Shown: positions 1 to 7,398 of the stretch, piece after piece | How positions within the stretch are numbered: the first letter of the stretch is position 1 | How the letters are laid out: every line of letters starts with the position of its first letter | Source: JBDLSY01 sp041170585 | GTDB taxonomy: Bacteria > Pseudomonadota > Gammaproteobacteria > Burkholderiales > Burkholderiaceae_C | NCBI GenBank assembly: GCA_041170585.1 | Contig: JBEDNN010000027.1 | Coordinates: 1 to 13,531, forward strand | Direction of reading: 5' to 3' | Length of the DNA stretch: 13,531 nucleotides | Made by a program: the position numbers and the translations under genes | The notes under the pieces: generated by a model | Databases searched by the model: none | Told to the model about the DNA's origin: nothing | What the model saw: the letters and a program-made list of their open reading frames with translations, nothing else

Positions 1-369
1 ACCCACACGGTTACGCCATGACTTGTCTTTAAAATCATATTGTATACCCCCCAAAACAGGGGTATCACCCAGTGAATTATAAAAAAACTCTTCAGCAACA
101 TCACCTTGATTTTGACCTATATTCCCCAAACGAAGCCCTATTGCATCTAAACGACGATTCGTTTCAGTAGATACTTTACTCGACTCGGCTACAATTAATT
201 GTAATTTTTGCATTGAAATACTCAGTTGTTCAGTTGCTTGTTCAGCTTGTATTTTCGCTCGGGCTGCGTCTTCTTTCGCTCGGGCTGCATCTTCTTTGGC
301 CTGTTCAGATCTTGCGACAGCTTGTAATAATTCAGCCTGTAATCTTTTAATATCTTGGTCAGTAATCAT
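1..369 (-). CDS. Coiled-coil protein, 3'-truncated by window edge (paralogue of 9184-9732)
   Basis: An open frame of 123 codons starts at ATG 369-367 and runs off the left edge, so the C-terminus is missing. The protein begins MITDQDIKRLQ and then has a long Ala/Glu/Lys-rich coiled coil (about residues 5-80) in which the heptad ARAKEDA is repeated. After it comes AEEFFYNSLGD (about residues 92-102), nearly the same as AEEYFYNSLND in the protein at 9184-9732. In that paralogue this motif precedes a PD-(D/E)XK-like nuclease core, so the missing part here probably holds the same domain. The N-terminal MTDQ/MITDQ is also shared. Function is unknown; a nuclease-related role is inferred from the paralogue only. 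It lies downstream of the polysaccharide operon, separated by 309 bp. Confidence 0.75.
   Translation of the reverse strand, partial: MITDQDIKRLQAELLQAVARSEQAKEDAARAKEDAARAKIQAEQATEQLSISMQKLQLIVAESSKVSTETNRRLDAIGLRLGNIGQNQGDVAEEFFYNSLGDTPVLGGIQYDFKDKSWRNRVG
256..297 (-). repeat. Two tandem 21-bp units inside the coiled coil
   Basis: Units 256-276 and 277-297 differ at one base and each encodes one heptad (ARAKEDA). The repeat keeps frame and coiled-coil register, so it is a coding minisatellite. The paralogue at 9184-9732 has its own 21-bp tandem array of different sequence in the same part of the protein. Confidence 0.8.
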
Positions 370-678
370 AATAATAGAATTAATAATAAGGTTAATGTTT
401 TATATATGTTTATACTGTATTTATACTATATAGGTAGTGATGTTTCCATAATATCCCCTGACCGTTGTAATACCATGACGCCTGACTGCAAAGCCTGTTG
501 TTTTAGTTCATCATGAATATGTAATATATTTATTATTTGGTTATGAACCATATACCTACATATCTATACATTTATACATCTATTTAAATTATGGTAATAA
601 TATTAAAGCATTCTTATTTAAACAACAATAACGCATTAATTGAGTATACTTTAAAATTTCTAACTATGCAGTTATTTA
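370..678. other. 309-bp AT-rich spacer between polysaccharide operon and coiled-coil gene
   Basis: The stretch is strongly AT-rich with TATA/TTTATA-like runs around 400-430 and 550-610 that could hold a minus-strand promoter for the gene at 1-369, but none stands out. The only coding possibility I see is the 41-aa frame at 426-551. I see no convincing GC-rich terminator hairpin after the sugar transferase stop at 679. Confidence 0.4.
426..551 (-). CDS. Possible 41-aa small protein, unrecognised
   Basis: A short frame, ATG 551-549 to TAG 428-426, encodes MVHNQIINILHIHDELKQQ and a further 22 residues ending in METSLPI. It fills the middle of the otherwise gene-free stretch 370-678 between the sugar transferase and the coiled-coil gene. 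No clear Shine-Dalgarno sequence is visible and I recognise no family. It could be a real small protein, a fragment of a longer lost gene, or chance in AT-rich DNA. Confidence 0.25.
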   Translation of the reverse strand: MVHNQIINILHIHDELKQQALQSGVMVLQRSGDIMETSLPI

Positions 679-1242
679 TTAATGTGTAATACCATCACGT
701 TTAAGCACTTTTAATACGGTTAGCCAAATAATTTTAATATCTAGTTTTAGGCTTTTTTGCTTTAAATATTCTGTATCAAAAGCTACTTTTTGTGGAATTG
801 CTAGTTCATCACGCCCATTGATTTGAGCCCAGCCTGTTAAGCCTGGGGTTAAAGTATGTACTTGATGTGTGGTGCGTAGTTCAATTAAATCATCTTGATT
901 AAATAAAGCAGGGCGAGGACCAACAATACTCATATCCCCTTTAATGATACACCATAATTGTGGCAATTCATCTAAACTAGATTTTCGTAAAAATGCACCA
1001 ATCGGTGTTAAATAACTGGCAGGGTTATTGAGTAAATGGGTGGCTACCGCTGGGGTATCTGTTCGCATGCTTCTAAATTTAGGCATTTTAAACAATTGAT
1101 TGTTTTTTCCAACACGGTCAGACCAATACAAAGCATTGCCTTTAGACGTTAAGCGCACTGCAACAAATACACCGAGAATGACTGGTAAAAATATGATGGC
1201 TGCCGTAATTGACAATAGTAAATCAAGTAATCGTTTTAACAT
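679..1242 (-). CDS. Monotopic phosphoglycosyltransferase (initiating sugar transferase, PglC/WcaJ C-terminal type)
   Basis: This 187-aa protein of the bacterial sugar transferase family (PF02397) transfers a sugar-1-phosphate from a nucleotide sugar to undecaprenyl phosphate at the inner membrane, the first step of repeat-unit synthesis. Residues 3-30 form the single hydrophobic re-entrant membrane helix, with Pro20 as the expected break. Visible motifs are KFRSMR (55-60), the catalytic Asp91-Glu92 dyad in SLDELPQ, GDMSIVGPRP (102-111) and PGLTGWAQINGR (133-144). The length matches the minimal PglC-type enzymes and lacks the N-terminal multi-spanning part of WcaJ/WbaP. It is the last gene of the polysaccharide block, 113 bp after the GT2 gene. 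The donor sugar cannot be read from the sequence. Confidence 0.92.
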   Translation of the reverse strand: MLKRLLDLLLSITAAIIFLPVILGVFVAVRLTSKGNALYWSDRVGKNNQLFKMPKFRSMRTDTPAVATHLLNNPASYLTPIGAFLRKSSLDELPQLWCIIKGDMSIVGPRPALFNQDDLIELRTTHQVHTLTPGLTGWAQINGRDELAIPQKVAFDTEYLKQKSLKLDIKIIWLTVLKVLKRDGITH

Positions 1243-1355
1243 AAAAGTATGTTTTTATAATTGTTTTTATATAGTATGAATGTTTTTAGTATTAAATTCA
1301 GGCATCTGCAATTTTTTCAGCAGACAGTTTATCAATTATAGTCTTGGTAGTTTTT

Positions 1356-2285
1356 TCAAAATATGATTTTTTCTTGCTTTGGCACGGTATAAATCATAAA
1401 AAATAAAGCCAAAATTATTTTTTCGCGAAATCTTCTACGATATGAAAATATATTTTTTATTAGTTTTATGCGATCTAATATATTTAATCTTTTAAGCCAA
1501 ATGATAGGAGGTTTATCAGAATATCCAACAACATCTGCAATTAATATTGACTGTTCTACAAGCCAGCCTTGGCGCAGTTTTTTCCATCTGATTAAAGCAG
1601 TTTTTAAGCCAATATTAGCACCAATAACATTATTATTATGTTGTCTGTATAACATACTTGAATGGTTATCGATAAACCATTGATAATTATGTGAGCGCAA
1701 AAAAGCATAAATAAACCAATCATGCATAGAAATTTTATCGCAAGATAATTGGTTTATTATTAAAAATTTTTGTAATTTTAAAGCGATTTTTTTAGTCAAA
1801 ACAAATGTACACCCAGGACCAGCAGATTCAAACATATAATCATACTTTACCTGTGATTGTGCTTTATTAATTAAGCATTGCTTACCGTTCTCCCAAAAAG
1901 CAGTAACATTACTTGAATACGCATCAGCATTAGTATTTTTTAATTGAGTTACTGCTCTAAATAATTTGTCTTGATTCCAGATATCATCTTGGTCTGCAAA
2001 TGCTACATAATCAAATTGTATTAAATCAACATCTCGAACAAGACGAAAGAAATTTTTAGAAGCACTACCCATGCGACCTATACTAGGTAATATGACAATA
2101 TTATTGTACTTTTTAGATAGTAATATACACTTTTCTAAAGTATTGTCAGTTGATTCATCAATACTAATAAAAATAGTTATATTAACGTTAACTTGATTTA
2201 AAATAGAATCAATTTGTTCTTGTAACCATTCAGTTCCATTATAAGCTGCTAACAATACAGCTATTTTTTTCTGAGTATTATTCAT
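1356..2285 (-). CDS. Family 2 glycosyltransferase (rhamnosyltransferase-like)
   Basis: This 309-aa cytoplasmic/membrane-associated GT-A glycosyltransferase should add one sugar to the growing lipid-linked repeat unit. It opens with AVLLAAYNGTEWL (9-21). SIDESTDNT (41-49) and ADQDDIW (97-103) carry the nucleotide-sugar and metal-binding acidic residues, HDW (188-190) is the likely catalytic-base region, and YRQHNNNVIGA (213-223) is typical of rhamnosyltransferase-like GT2 enzymes. Start is ATG at 2285, 36 bp after wzy, with no obvious ribosome site. The C-terminus looks odd: from about residue 290 a neighbouring frame continues in protein-like fashion past the stop (see findings), suggesting homopolymer indels at 1398-1403 and 1365-1370. 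Acceptor and donor cannot be assigned; rhamnose would fit the presence of rmlC. Confidence 0.9.
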   Translation of the reverse strand: MNNTQKKIAVLLAAYNGTEWLQEQIDSILNQVNVNITIFISIDESTDNTLEKCILLSKKYNNIVILPSIGRMGSASKNFFRLVRDVDLIQFDYVAFADQDDIWNQDKLFRAVTQLKNTNADAYSSNVTAFWENGKQCLINKAQSQVKYDYMFESAGPGCTFVLTKKIALKLQKFLIINQLSCDKISMHDWFIYAFLRSHNYQWFIDNHSSMLYRQHNNNVIGANIGLKTALIRWKKLRQGWLVEQSILIADVVGYSDKPPIIWLKRLNILDRIKLIKNIFSYRRRFREKIILALFFMIYTVPKQEKIIF

Positions 2286-2321
2286 TTTTTAAGTTATCAA
2301 TTTATAAATAATTTTTTATTT

Positions 2322-3464
2322 TTAATTCTTATTAAAATGATAAGCTATAAACCATATTGAAAATATTAATAATAAAAAAATAATATTAGATAATAAATAA
2401 AATTGCGGTGCAAAAACAGATAGCAATATAAGATATGATAATCGTATAAATATAAGAAGTGTAAATATATTCGGATATTTTTTTAATAAAGCAGCAGCTA
2501 TAAAAAAACAAATTAACATTCCAACTATGGCTAATAATACATAACCAATTCCTCCATATAACAACCATGGAAAATATTCTGTTCCGACATTAAATCTAGC
2601 TATTAATATAGGGCTATAAGGATATAGTTCATAGTCATCACGTGAAAATGGTGATAGCTGCCCTTCTAAAAACTCTGTATTAATAAAACCATTATTTAGA
2701 ATGGTCATGAAATTAAAAAGTGGCGTAATAATATATAAAATTATTTGCTGAAATAAATCTGGAATATAAAAAAAATAGGGTTTAAGGGGGAACTTTCCTT
2801 CAATGAAGGTGTTACCAGATGATTCGACTATAAATGCATCACCACTTCTAAATTGACCTAGTATAGCAAAAATTAATAAAAATAAAACTATTACCCAATA
2901 ATTTTTTTTAGTTTTTTTTGATAAATTTTTTGTTATTATTTTTTGATTAATTATTGCGCAAAAAAATAAAGCATAAAAACATAGTAGTAGTCTATTTCTA
3001 TCTATAATAACAATAGAAAATAAAATTGCTAATGTAATAAATAGAAAACGAAGGGTTTTATTTCCGATAAAGTAAGCAATTGGTATTAGTGCCCAACAAT
3101 AAGTAGACACACCTCTAACATATCTTCCTATTCCATTTATATCTGCATAGCTTAAGGGGTCTAATAGTTTAAAGCCATTTGTCATAATATCAATTGGCAT
3201 AGATGCTATTATAACTAATGAAAAAATTTTTAATGTTAAATAATAATCTTTATTTTCAATAGTTTTTTTATATGCATTAATAATATTAAGTTTTTTAGGT
3301 ACCAGTAAGTAAGAAAATAATATAAATAATGTTAAAGTAAAAGGTAATGCTATTAAGTATAAGATATAATCTAAAGGTGTGTACATAAAAGTACATAATA
3401 TTATTAATTGAAAAAATATTGGGTATGCCAAATAAAACCAACGAGAATTAAAAATACTTTTCAT
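2322..3464 (-). CDS. wzy: O-antigen/oligosaccharide repeat unit polymerase (Wzy-like)
   Basis: This 380-aa, very hydrophobic inner-membrane protein has about ten to twelve predicted spans from residue 8 to the C-terminus. A longer polar, probably periplasmic segment lies near residues 255-305 (around EGQLSPFSRDDYELYPYSP), the layout expected of Wzy polymerases, which join lipid-linked repeat units on the periplasmic face. The families share little sequence, so the call rests on topology and on position between two GT2 genes and next to wzx. The ATG overlaps the stop of the upstream GT2 in ATGA (3461-3464), implying translational coupling. The gene is extremely AT-rich, as wzy genes often are. 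An O-antigen ligase is the main alternative but less likely here. Confidence 0.8.
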   Translation of the reverse strand: MKSIFNSRWFYLAYPIFFQLIILCTFMYTPLDYILYLIALPFTLTLFILFSYLLVPKKLNIINAYKKTIENKDYYLTLKIFSLVIIASMPIDIMTNGFKLLDPLSYADINGIGRYVRGVSTYCWALIPIAYFIGNKTLRFLFITLAILFSIVIIDRNRLLLCFYALFFCAIINQKIITKNLSKKTKKNYWVIVLFLLIFAILGQFRSGDAFIVESSGNTFIEGKFPLKPYFFYIPDLFQQIILYIITPLFNFMTILNNGFINTEFLEGQLSPFSRDDYELYPYSPILIARFNVGTEYFPWLLYGGIGYVLLAIVGMLICFFIAAALLKKYPNIFTLLIFIRLSYLILLSVFAPQFYLLSNIIFLLLIFSIWFIAYHFNKN

Positions 3465-4294
3465 TTTTTATATTTAAATAATTTCTTTAAATTAAGTAAA
3501 CTTATTTTTAAAATTAAAATAATAACTTCTTTTATTAAAAGGTACTTTAATGTACCTTTTAATAAAGTTATATTTCTTAGTCCAGCCAATTTTTGAGATT
3601 TTAAATTAAGTAAACGCTTATTTAAGTTTTGTGTTTTACATGTATTACTGTCATGTGTTCTATAGTAAGCAATAGGGCAATCTATATATTCTATGGAAGT
3701 TAAAGCAACCACTCTAAGAAAAAAATCCCAATCTTCTATTAATAAATCTTCTGAATAGTAGCCAACTATATCATACACTTCTTTTTTAAGAGCAAAACAC
3801 GGCCCAGGTATAGACCAATTAGAAATTATTTCTTGTTTTAAAGATGCTTGAGATAGCTTCATTTTATGAATATTGCCACCATTGAATTTTATAGCAGATT
3901 TTTGAATTTCATTATTATTACTATCAAATAATATTGCATCACCAATAAGTACTAAACTAGATGTTTTTTCAAAATGAGTAATAATTCTTTCAGTACTACC
4001 TAAATGTATAGCATCATCGCTTGCACATAATCTAATAATATTACCAGATGATTTTTTAACTAACTCATTAAGTGTTACACACAAACCTTTATTTTCACGG
4101 AAAGTGTAAAAAATATTAGCAGCAGAATTTTTTTTCACCCAATCTATAACAATTTTTTTTGTTTGATCCGTAGAGCCATCATCGATAAGTATTATTTCAT
4201 AATTAAAACTTTTTGAATCTGAAAGTATACTATTTAATGTATATTCTATATATTTAGAATGATTAAAGCTAGGTATTAAATATGAAACTTTCAT
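3461..4294 (-). CDS. Family 2 glycosyltransferase
   Basis: A 277-aa GT-A glycosyltransferase (PF00535) for repeat-unit assembly. The N-terminus MKVSYLIPSFNHSKYI begins the Rossmann-like core. IDDGSTD (37-43) binds the nucleotide, ASDD (91-94) is the DXD-equivalent metal site, EDWDF (187-191) holds the likely catalytic base, and YYRTHDSNT (210-218) is the usual acceptor-side motif. The last 30 or so residues are basic and hydrophobic and may attach the enzyme to the membrane. It is coupled on both sides by 4-bp ATGA overlaps, with wzx upstream (4291-4294) and wzy downstream (3461-3464). Donor and linkage are unknown. Confidence 0.9.
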   Translation of the reverse strand: MKVSYLIPSFNHSKYIEYTLNSILSDSKSFNYEIILIDDGSTDQTKKIVIDWVKKNSAANIFYTFRENKGLCVTLNELVKKSSGNIIRLCASDDAIHLGSTERIITHFEKTSSLVLIGDAILFDSNNNEIQKSAIKFNGGNIHKMKLSQASLKQEIISNWSIPGPCFALKKEVYDIVGYYSEDLLIEDWDFFLRVVALTSIEYIDCPIAYYRTHDSNTCKTQNLNKRLLNLKSQKLAGLRNITLLKGTLKYLLIKEVIILILKISLLNLKKLFKYKK

Positions 4295-5556
4295 AATAAT
4301 TTTTTAAAGTAAATAGCCTTGTTTGCTGTAATAAAAACAAAAATAAAATAAATTGCGTAATTAGCAACATAAGAAATATTTGCACCATCAACACCATATA
4401 TATTAACTAGCATAAAAGTTAATAATACAAAACTTATTGAGAAAAATACTTCGCTGAATATAAATAACTTAGTCGCACCATGAGATAACATCGGGTAAGC
4501 ATACAACCAAGCCAATATTTTTATCACATCACCAACTAATTGAATGGCAAACAAATCACGTGCAGGGCGAAAAGCTTCTGTAAATAATACTGAAATCGCA
4601 AAGTCACGTAAAAAATAAACAATTATTGCCATTGTTATAACAATGGGCATTACTATTTTTGCAGTGTTTTTTATTTCTAATAATATTGATTGACTATCTT
4701 TTAAAGTAGCCAGCTTTGGCAAAAAATAAGTACTTAGTGCAATGGTAATAACACCTAAATATACTTCTGATATTTTATAAACCGCTTGCCAATGTCCTGC
4801 TTGCTCCCAACCCACCTTATCTACCAATATGTTACGCACCAACACTAAAGATACGGGAACTGTTGCAGCACTGGTAATTGCCATTGCTACATACCCACCA
4901 ATATTTTTTAAATGTACTTTATCAGCTTTACCCCACCAATATTTAAGTTTAAACCAAGGTTGGTTGATAGAACCCAACAACATAATTAAACCAGAGATAC
5001 TGGTAAACAATGCTGCTGAAAGCAATGCACCGTCTAATTGATATTGAATAATTAAAAACACCATTACACAGGTGCTCAACACAACAGAAATCATACCTAA
5101 ACTGACGAAACGGCGATAATTTTCTTGCCCATTAATAACAGAACCAATTAAAGTACCTGCAACTGACAAGGGTAAACTAATCGCAGCTACTATCACAAGC
5201 CATGAATATTCTTGATTACCTAAAGCCCATTGTGCCAGTGATTTAGCAAATAAAAAAACTGCTAAAAAAACTGCTAAAAATAATACGGTTATCCAGTTTA
5301 ATGATGCTTTCCACCACAGCGAACAGGTATCTAATCCAGCTGAATTATTTTCAGCAGTATAGCGGACGACTCCACTACCTGCAGGGGAGGCAACAATTCC
5401 ATTCATTGTAGATAACAAACTGTGAACCTGCCCTAACATAGCAATGCCAGTGGGGCCAGTGTGTACAGCGACTACTTTAGCAATGATAAAACCACTTGCC
5501 ATACGGACTAAAGTGAGTAAACCACTAAATAGCGTAACGGTTAATAATTTTTTCAA
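4291..5556 (-). CDS. wzx: Lipid-linked O-antigen flippase, WzxE-like
   Basis: A 421-aa polytopic inner-membrane protein of the MOP/polysaccharide transport family with about 12 predicted spans. It resembles WzxE of enterobacterial common antigen, notably in the start region around RMASGFIIAKVVAVHTGPTG (18-37), and should move the undecaprenyl-linked repeat unit to the periplasmic face. The start codon is TTG (5556-5554), giving MKKLLTVT; no in-frame ATG lies close by, and the hydrophobic N-terminus supports this start. It begins 45 bp after the fdtB stop and overlaps the next GT2 by ATGA. Residues around 92-102 read FLAVFLAVFLF because of a 12-bp tandem duplication at 5252-5275. WzxE homologues commonly accompany dTDP-amino-deoxyhexose pathways, which fits FdtA/FdtB here. 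Confidence 0.9.
   Translation of the reverse strand: MKKLLTVTLFSGLLTLVRMASGFIIAKVVAVHTGPTGIAMLGQVHSLLSTMNGIVASPAGSGVVRYTAENNSAGLDTCSLWWKASLNWITVLFLAVFLAVFLFAKSLAQWALGNQEYSWLVIVAAISLPLSVAGTLIGSVINGQENYRRFVSLGMISVVLSTCVMVFLIIQYQLDGALLSAALFTSISGLIMLLGSINQPWFKLKYWWGKADKVHLKNIGGYVAMAITSAATVPVSLVLVRNILVDKVGWEQAGHWQAVYKISEVYLGVITIALSTYFLPKLATLKDSQSILLEIKNTAKIVMPIVITMAIIVYFLRDFAISVLFTEAFRPARDLFAIQLVGDVIKILAWLYAYPMLSHGATKLFIFSEVFFSISFVLLTFMLVNIYGVDGANISYVANYAIYFIFVFITANKAIYFKKLL
5252..5275 (-). repeat. Two exact 12-bp tandem units within wzx
   Basis: Units 5252-5263 and 5264-5275 are identical and are followed by a partial third. They encode a repeated four-residue block in a membrane span, lengthening it in frame. 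A slippage product is likely. Confidence 0.7.
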
Positions 5557-5601
5557 TGATCAATCACTTTTTAAATAAATTCACTTTTATTAAGCAACTA
5601 T

Positions 5602-7098
5602 CTATATTGTATTTAATACAGCATAAATACTATCAACACTATCATTTAACAAATGCGGTCCAATCGGCAAGCTTAATACTTCATTATGAATCACTTCTGC
5701 AATTGGAAAATCACCTTGTTTAAATCCCAGTTCACTATAAGCAGACTGTAAATGCGGCGGTATTGGATAATGAATAACAGTACCTATATTATTATTACTT
5801 AGTTCTTTTTGAAGTTGTTCACGGTTTTTTGTGCGTACTACAAATAAATGCCATACAGGGTCTGCCCATTCTGGAACATAAGGCAAAACTAAATTTAAAT
5901 TATTGATATTTTTAAGATATTCAGCAGCAATCAATTTTCGGCGAGTATTCCACTCAGTTAGTTTACGTAGTTTTACTCGTAAAAAAGCTGCTTGTAGTTC
6001 ATCTAAACGCGAGTTGTAACCTTTTACTTCATTGTGATATTTAACTTGTGAGCCATAATTACGTAAGACGCGAATTTTGTGTGCCAATTCATCATCATTG
6101 GTAGTAATTGCACCACCATCACCCAAAGCCCCTAAATTTTTACCGGGATAAAAACTATGTCCAGCGGCATCGCCTAAATTGCCTGCAAACTTACCCTTGT
6201 ATCCAGCACCTTGCGATTGTGCTGCATCTTCAATCACTTTTAAATTGTGTTTTTTTGCAATAGCATTAATCGCGTCCATATCAGCGGGCTGACCGTATAA
6301 ATGCACTGCCATAATCGCTTTAGTACGCGGTGTAATGGCAGCTTCAATTAAAACGGGGTTAATATTATAAGTTCGCTCATCAGGTTCAACAGGAACAGGA
6401 ATTGCACCGACTTGAGACACTGCCAGCCATGTAGCAATGTAAGTATTAGACGGTACGATAACCTCGTCGCCTTCACCGATACCATAAGCACGCACAATTA
6501 AATGTAAAGCGTCCAAACCATTAGCCACACCAATACAATGCTTGCTACCGCAATAGGCGGCGTATTCAACTTCAAACTGCTTAAGCTGGTCGCCCATAAT
6601 GTACCAGCCAGAGTTAATGACTTCATCATAAGCTTGCTCAAGTTCAGTACTTAATTCTATGTGTGGTGCTTTTAAATCTAAAAAAGCAATATGTGCATTT
6701 TCAGATCGTATGGATTCTTCTCCATAAAAATCATCAGGGTGTAGTGTTAGAGAAGATACAATTAGGAATTTTTTGTCTAATGTAATAATTTTGGCATTTA
6801 CTACACGTGCTGATGATTCTATTAAATAGTCTTCAATATCCATTTGGGCTAATATAGAATCAAAATTTATATTAGCGGGTGTTTTTATAATTTTTACTTT
6901 TCGTTCAAATTCTAAATAGTCACTTAAGTAATTAGTATAACTTTTTTTAAATACAAATCTCAAATTATGTAATTGAGAAGAAGATAGGGACACTTTTTTA
7001 TTTCGCAAACAATAAATTAGAATATCAGAATAACTATCTGCGAATCCAGATCTATTAGTGATTAGGTCAATAATAAAATTATTATCAAACAAATACAT
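5602..7098 (-). CDS. fdtB: PIN-domain / FdtB fusion: dTDP-3-oxo-6-deoxyhexose aminotransferase with N-terminal PIN-like domain
   Basis: A 498-aa protein in two parts. Residues about 137-498 are a complete DegT/DnrJ/EryC1 aminotransferase, close to FdtB, which makes dTDP-3-amino-3,6-dideoxyhexose from the FdtA product with PLP and glutamate. Visible are SGWYIMGD (163-170), PSNTYIATW (216-224), EDAAQSQGA (290-298) and the PLP lysine Lys320 in SFYPGKNLG. FdtB proteins normally start at the segment IAFLDLKAP, here residues 137-145. Residues 1-127 are extra and look like a PIN-domain (PIN_3-like) toxin: MYLFDNNFIIDL with Asp5, SSSQLHNLRFVFKK (39-52), then EDYLIESSARV and ITLDKKF (105-111) with Asp90 and Asp108. 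No in-frame ATG lies at the junction; CAT (His136) stands where the FdtB ATG would be. The ATG overlaps the antitoxin-like stop by one base (TAATG). The aminotransferase call is strong; the PIN call is by motif only. Confidence 0.93.
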   Translation of the reverse strand: MYLFDNNFIIDLITNRSGFADSYSDILIYCLRNKKVSLSSSQLHNLRFVFKKSYTNYLSDYLEFERKVKIIKTPANINFDSILAQMDIEDYLIESSARVVNAKIITLDKKFLIVSSLTLHPDDFYGEESIRSENAHIAFLDLKAPHIELSTELEQAYDEVINSGWYIMGDQLKQFEVEYAAYCGSKHCIGVANGLDALHLIVRAYGIGEGDEVIVPSNTYIATWLAVSQVGAIPVPVEPDERTYNINPVLIEAAITPRTKAIMAVHLYGQPADMDAINAIAKKHNLKVIEDAAQSQGAGYKGKFAGNLGDAAGHSFYPGKNLGALGDGGAITTNDDELAHKIRVLRNYGSQVKYHNEVKGYNSRLDELQAAFLRVKLRKLTEWNTRRKLIAAEYLKNINNLNLVLPYVPEWADPVWHLFVVRTKNREQLQKELSNNNIGTVIHYPIPPHLQSAYSELGFKQGDFPIAEVIHNEVLSLPIGPHLLNDSVDSIYAVLNTI

Positions 7099-7385
7099 TA
7101 TGCCCCCTTAATTTCTGCTGCTAAATTTATAGAGTCAATATTAAATTTTTTACGGAAGGCTGCCCTAGAATCAGCACTACGTTCAGGATTCATAGTTTCA
7201 CGTTGTCGTTTTTCAAAATATCTATCCATAATTACAATGCCTCTAAGATCTTTATAATCAAGGTCAGGCGACGCTTGTACGGACAGTTCAACCTCAACAG
7301 TGATAACATCTTGTTTGATGTCTTGAAAACCTGGTAGATTTTTGATAAACCAACCTTCATTTAATTTTATTGCTTGCGCTTGCAT
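7098..7385 (-). CDS. Putative antitoxin-like small protein partnered with the PIN domain
   Basis: A 95-aa soluble protein; I do not recognise a named family. It contains a charged central segment, GIVIMDRYFEKRQRETMNPE (residues 49-68), followed by RSADSRAAFRKKFNID. The antitoxin idea rests on context: it is small, lies directly before a PIN domain with a one-base stop/start overlap (TAATG), and interrupts the fdtA-fdtB order. Its start lies 2 bp after the fdtA stop and a good Shine-Dalgarno (GGAGAG) is formed by the last codons of fdtA. A clearly related but frameshifted copy is at 12408-12621, so this family is repeated in the genome. It could instead be a chaperone-like or regulatory partner. 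Confidence 0.75.
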   Translation of the reverse strand: MQAQAIKLNEGWFIKNLPGFQDIKQDVITVEVELSVQASPDLDYKDLRGIVIMDRYFEKRQRETMNPERSADSRAAFRKKFNIDSINLAAEIKGA

Positions 7386-7398
7386 AATTACTCTCCTT
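7386..7398 (-). promoter_or_regulatory. Ribosome binding site embedded in the end of fdtA
   Basis: Reading minus, AAGGAGAGTAATTATG-like spacing places GGAGAG, the last two sense codons of fdtA, five bases before the antitoxin ATG. It is the clearest ribosome site in this operon, where most genes rely on overlaps or weak sites, and may originally have served fdtB. Confidence 0.6.

Noticed and set aside
1468..1683. Open frame on the plus strand, 71 codons
   Set aside because: It lies antisense within the GT2 gene at 1356-2285, whose glycosyltransferase motifs are clear; the plus frame has no family resemblance and no ribosome site.
2386..2568. Second minus-strand frame of 60 codons within wzy
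   Set aside because: It is a shadow frame, rich in Ile/Tyr/Cys because of AT-rich DNA, inside the longer polymerase frame.
4829..5041. Plus-strand frame opposite wzx
   Set aside because: It is antisense to a well-supported flippase and shows no recognisable domain.
6680..6720. Separate start for FdtB inside the fused frame
   Set aside because: No in-frame ATG, GTG or TTG stands at the expected position. A GGAG sequence exists about 25 bases upstream, but the nearby ATGs are out of frame and soon meet a stop. A rare start such as ATT cannot be excluded.
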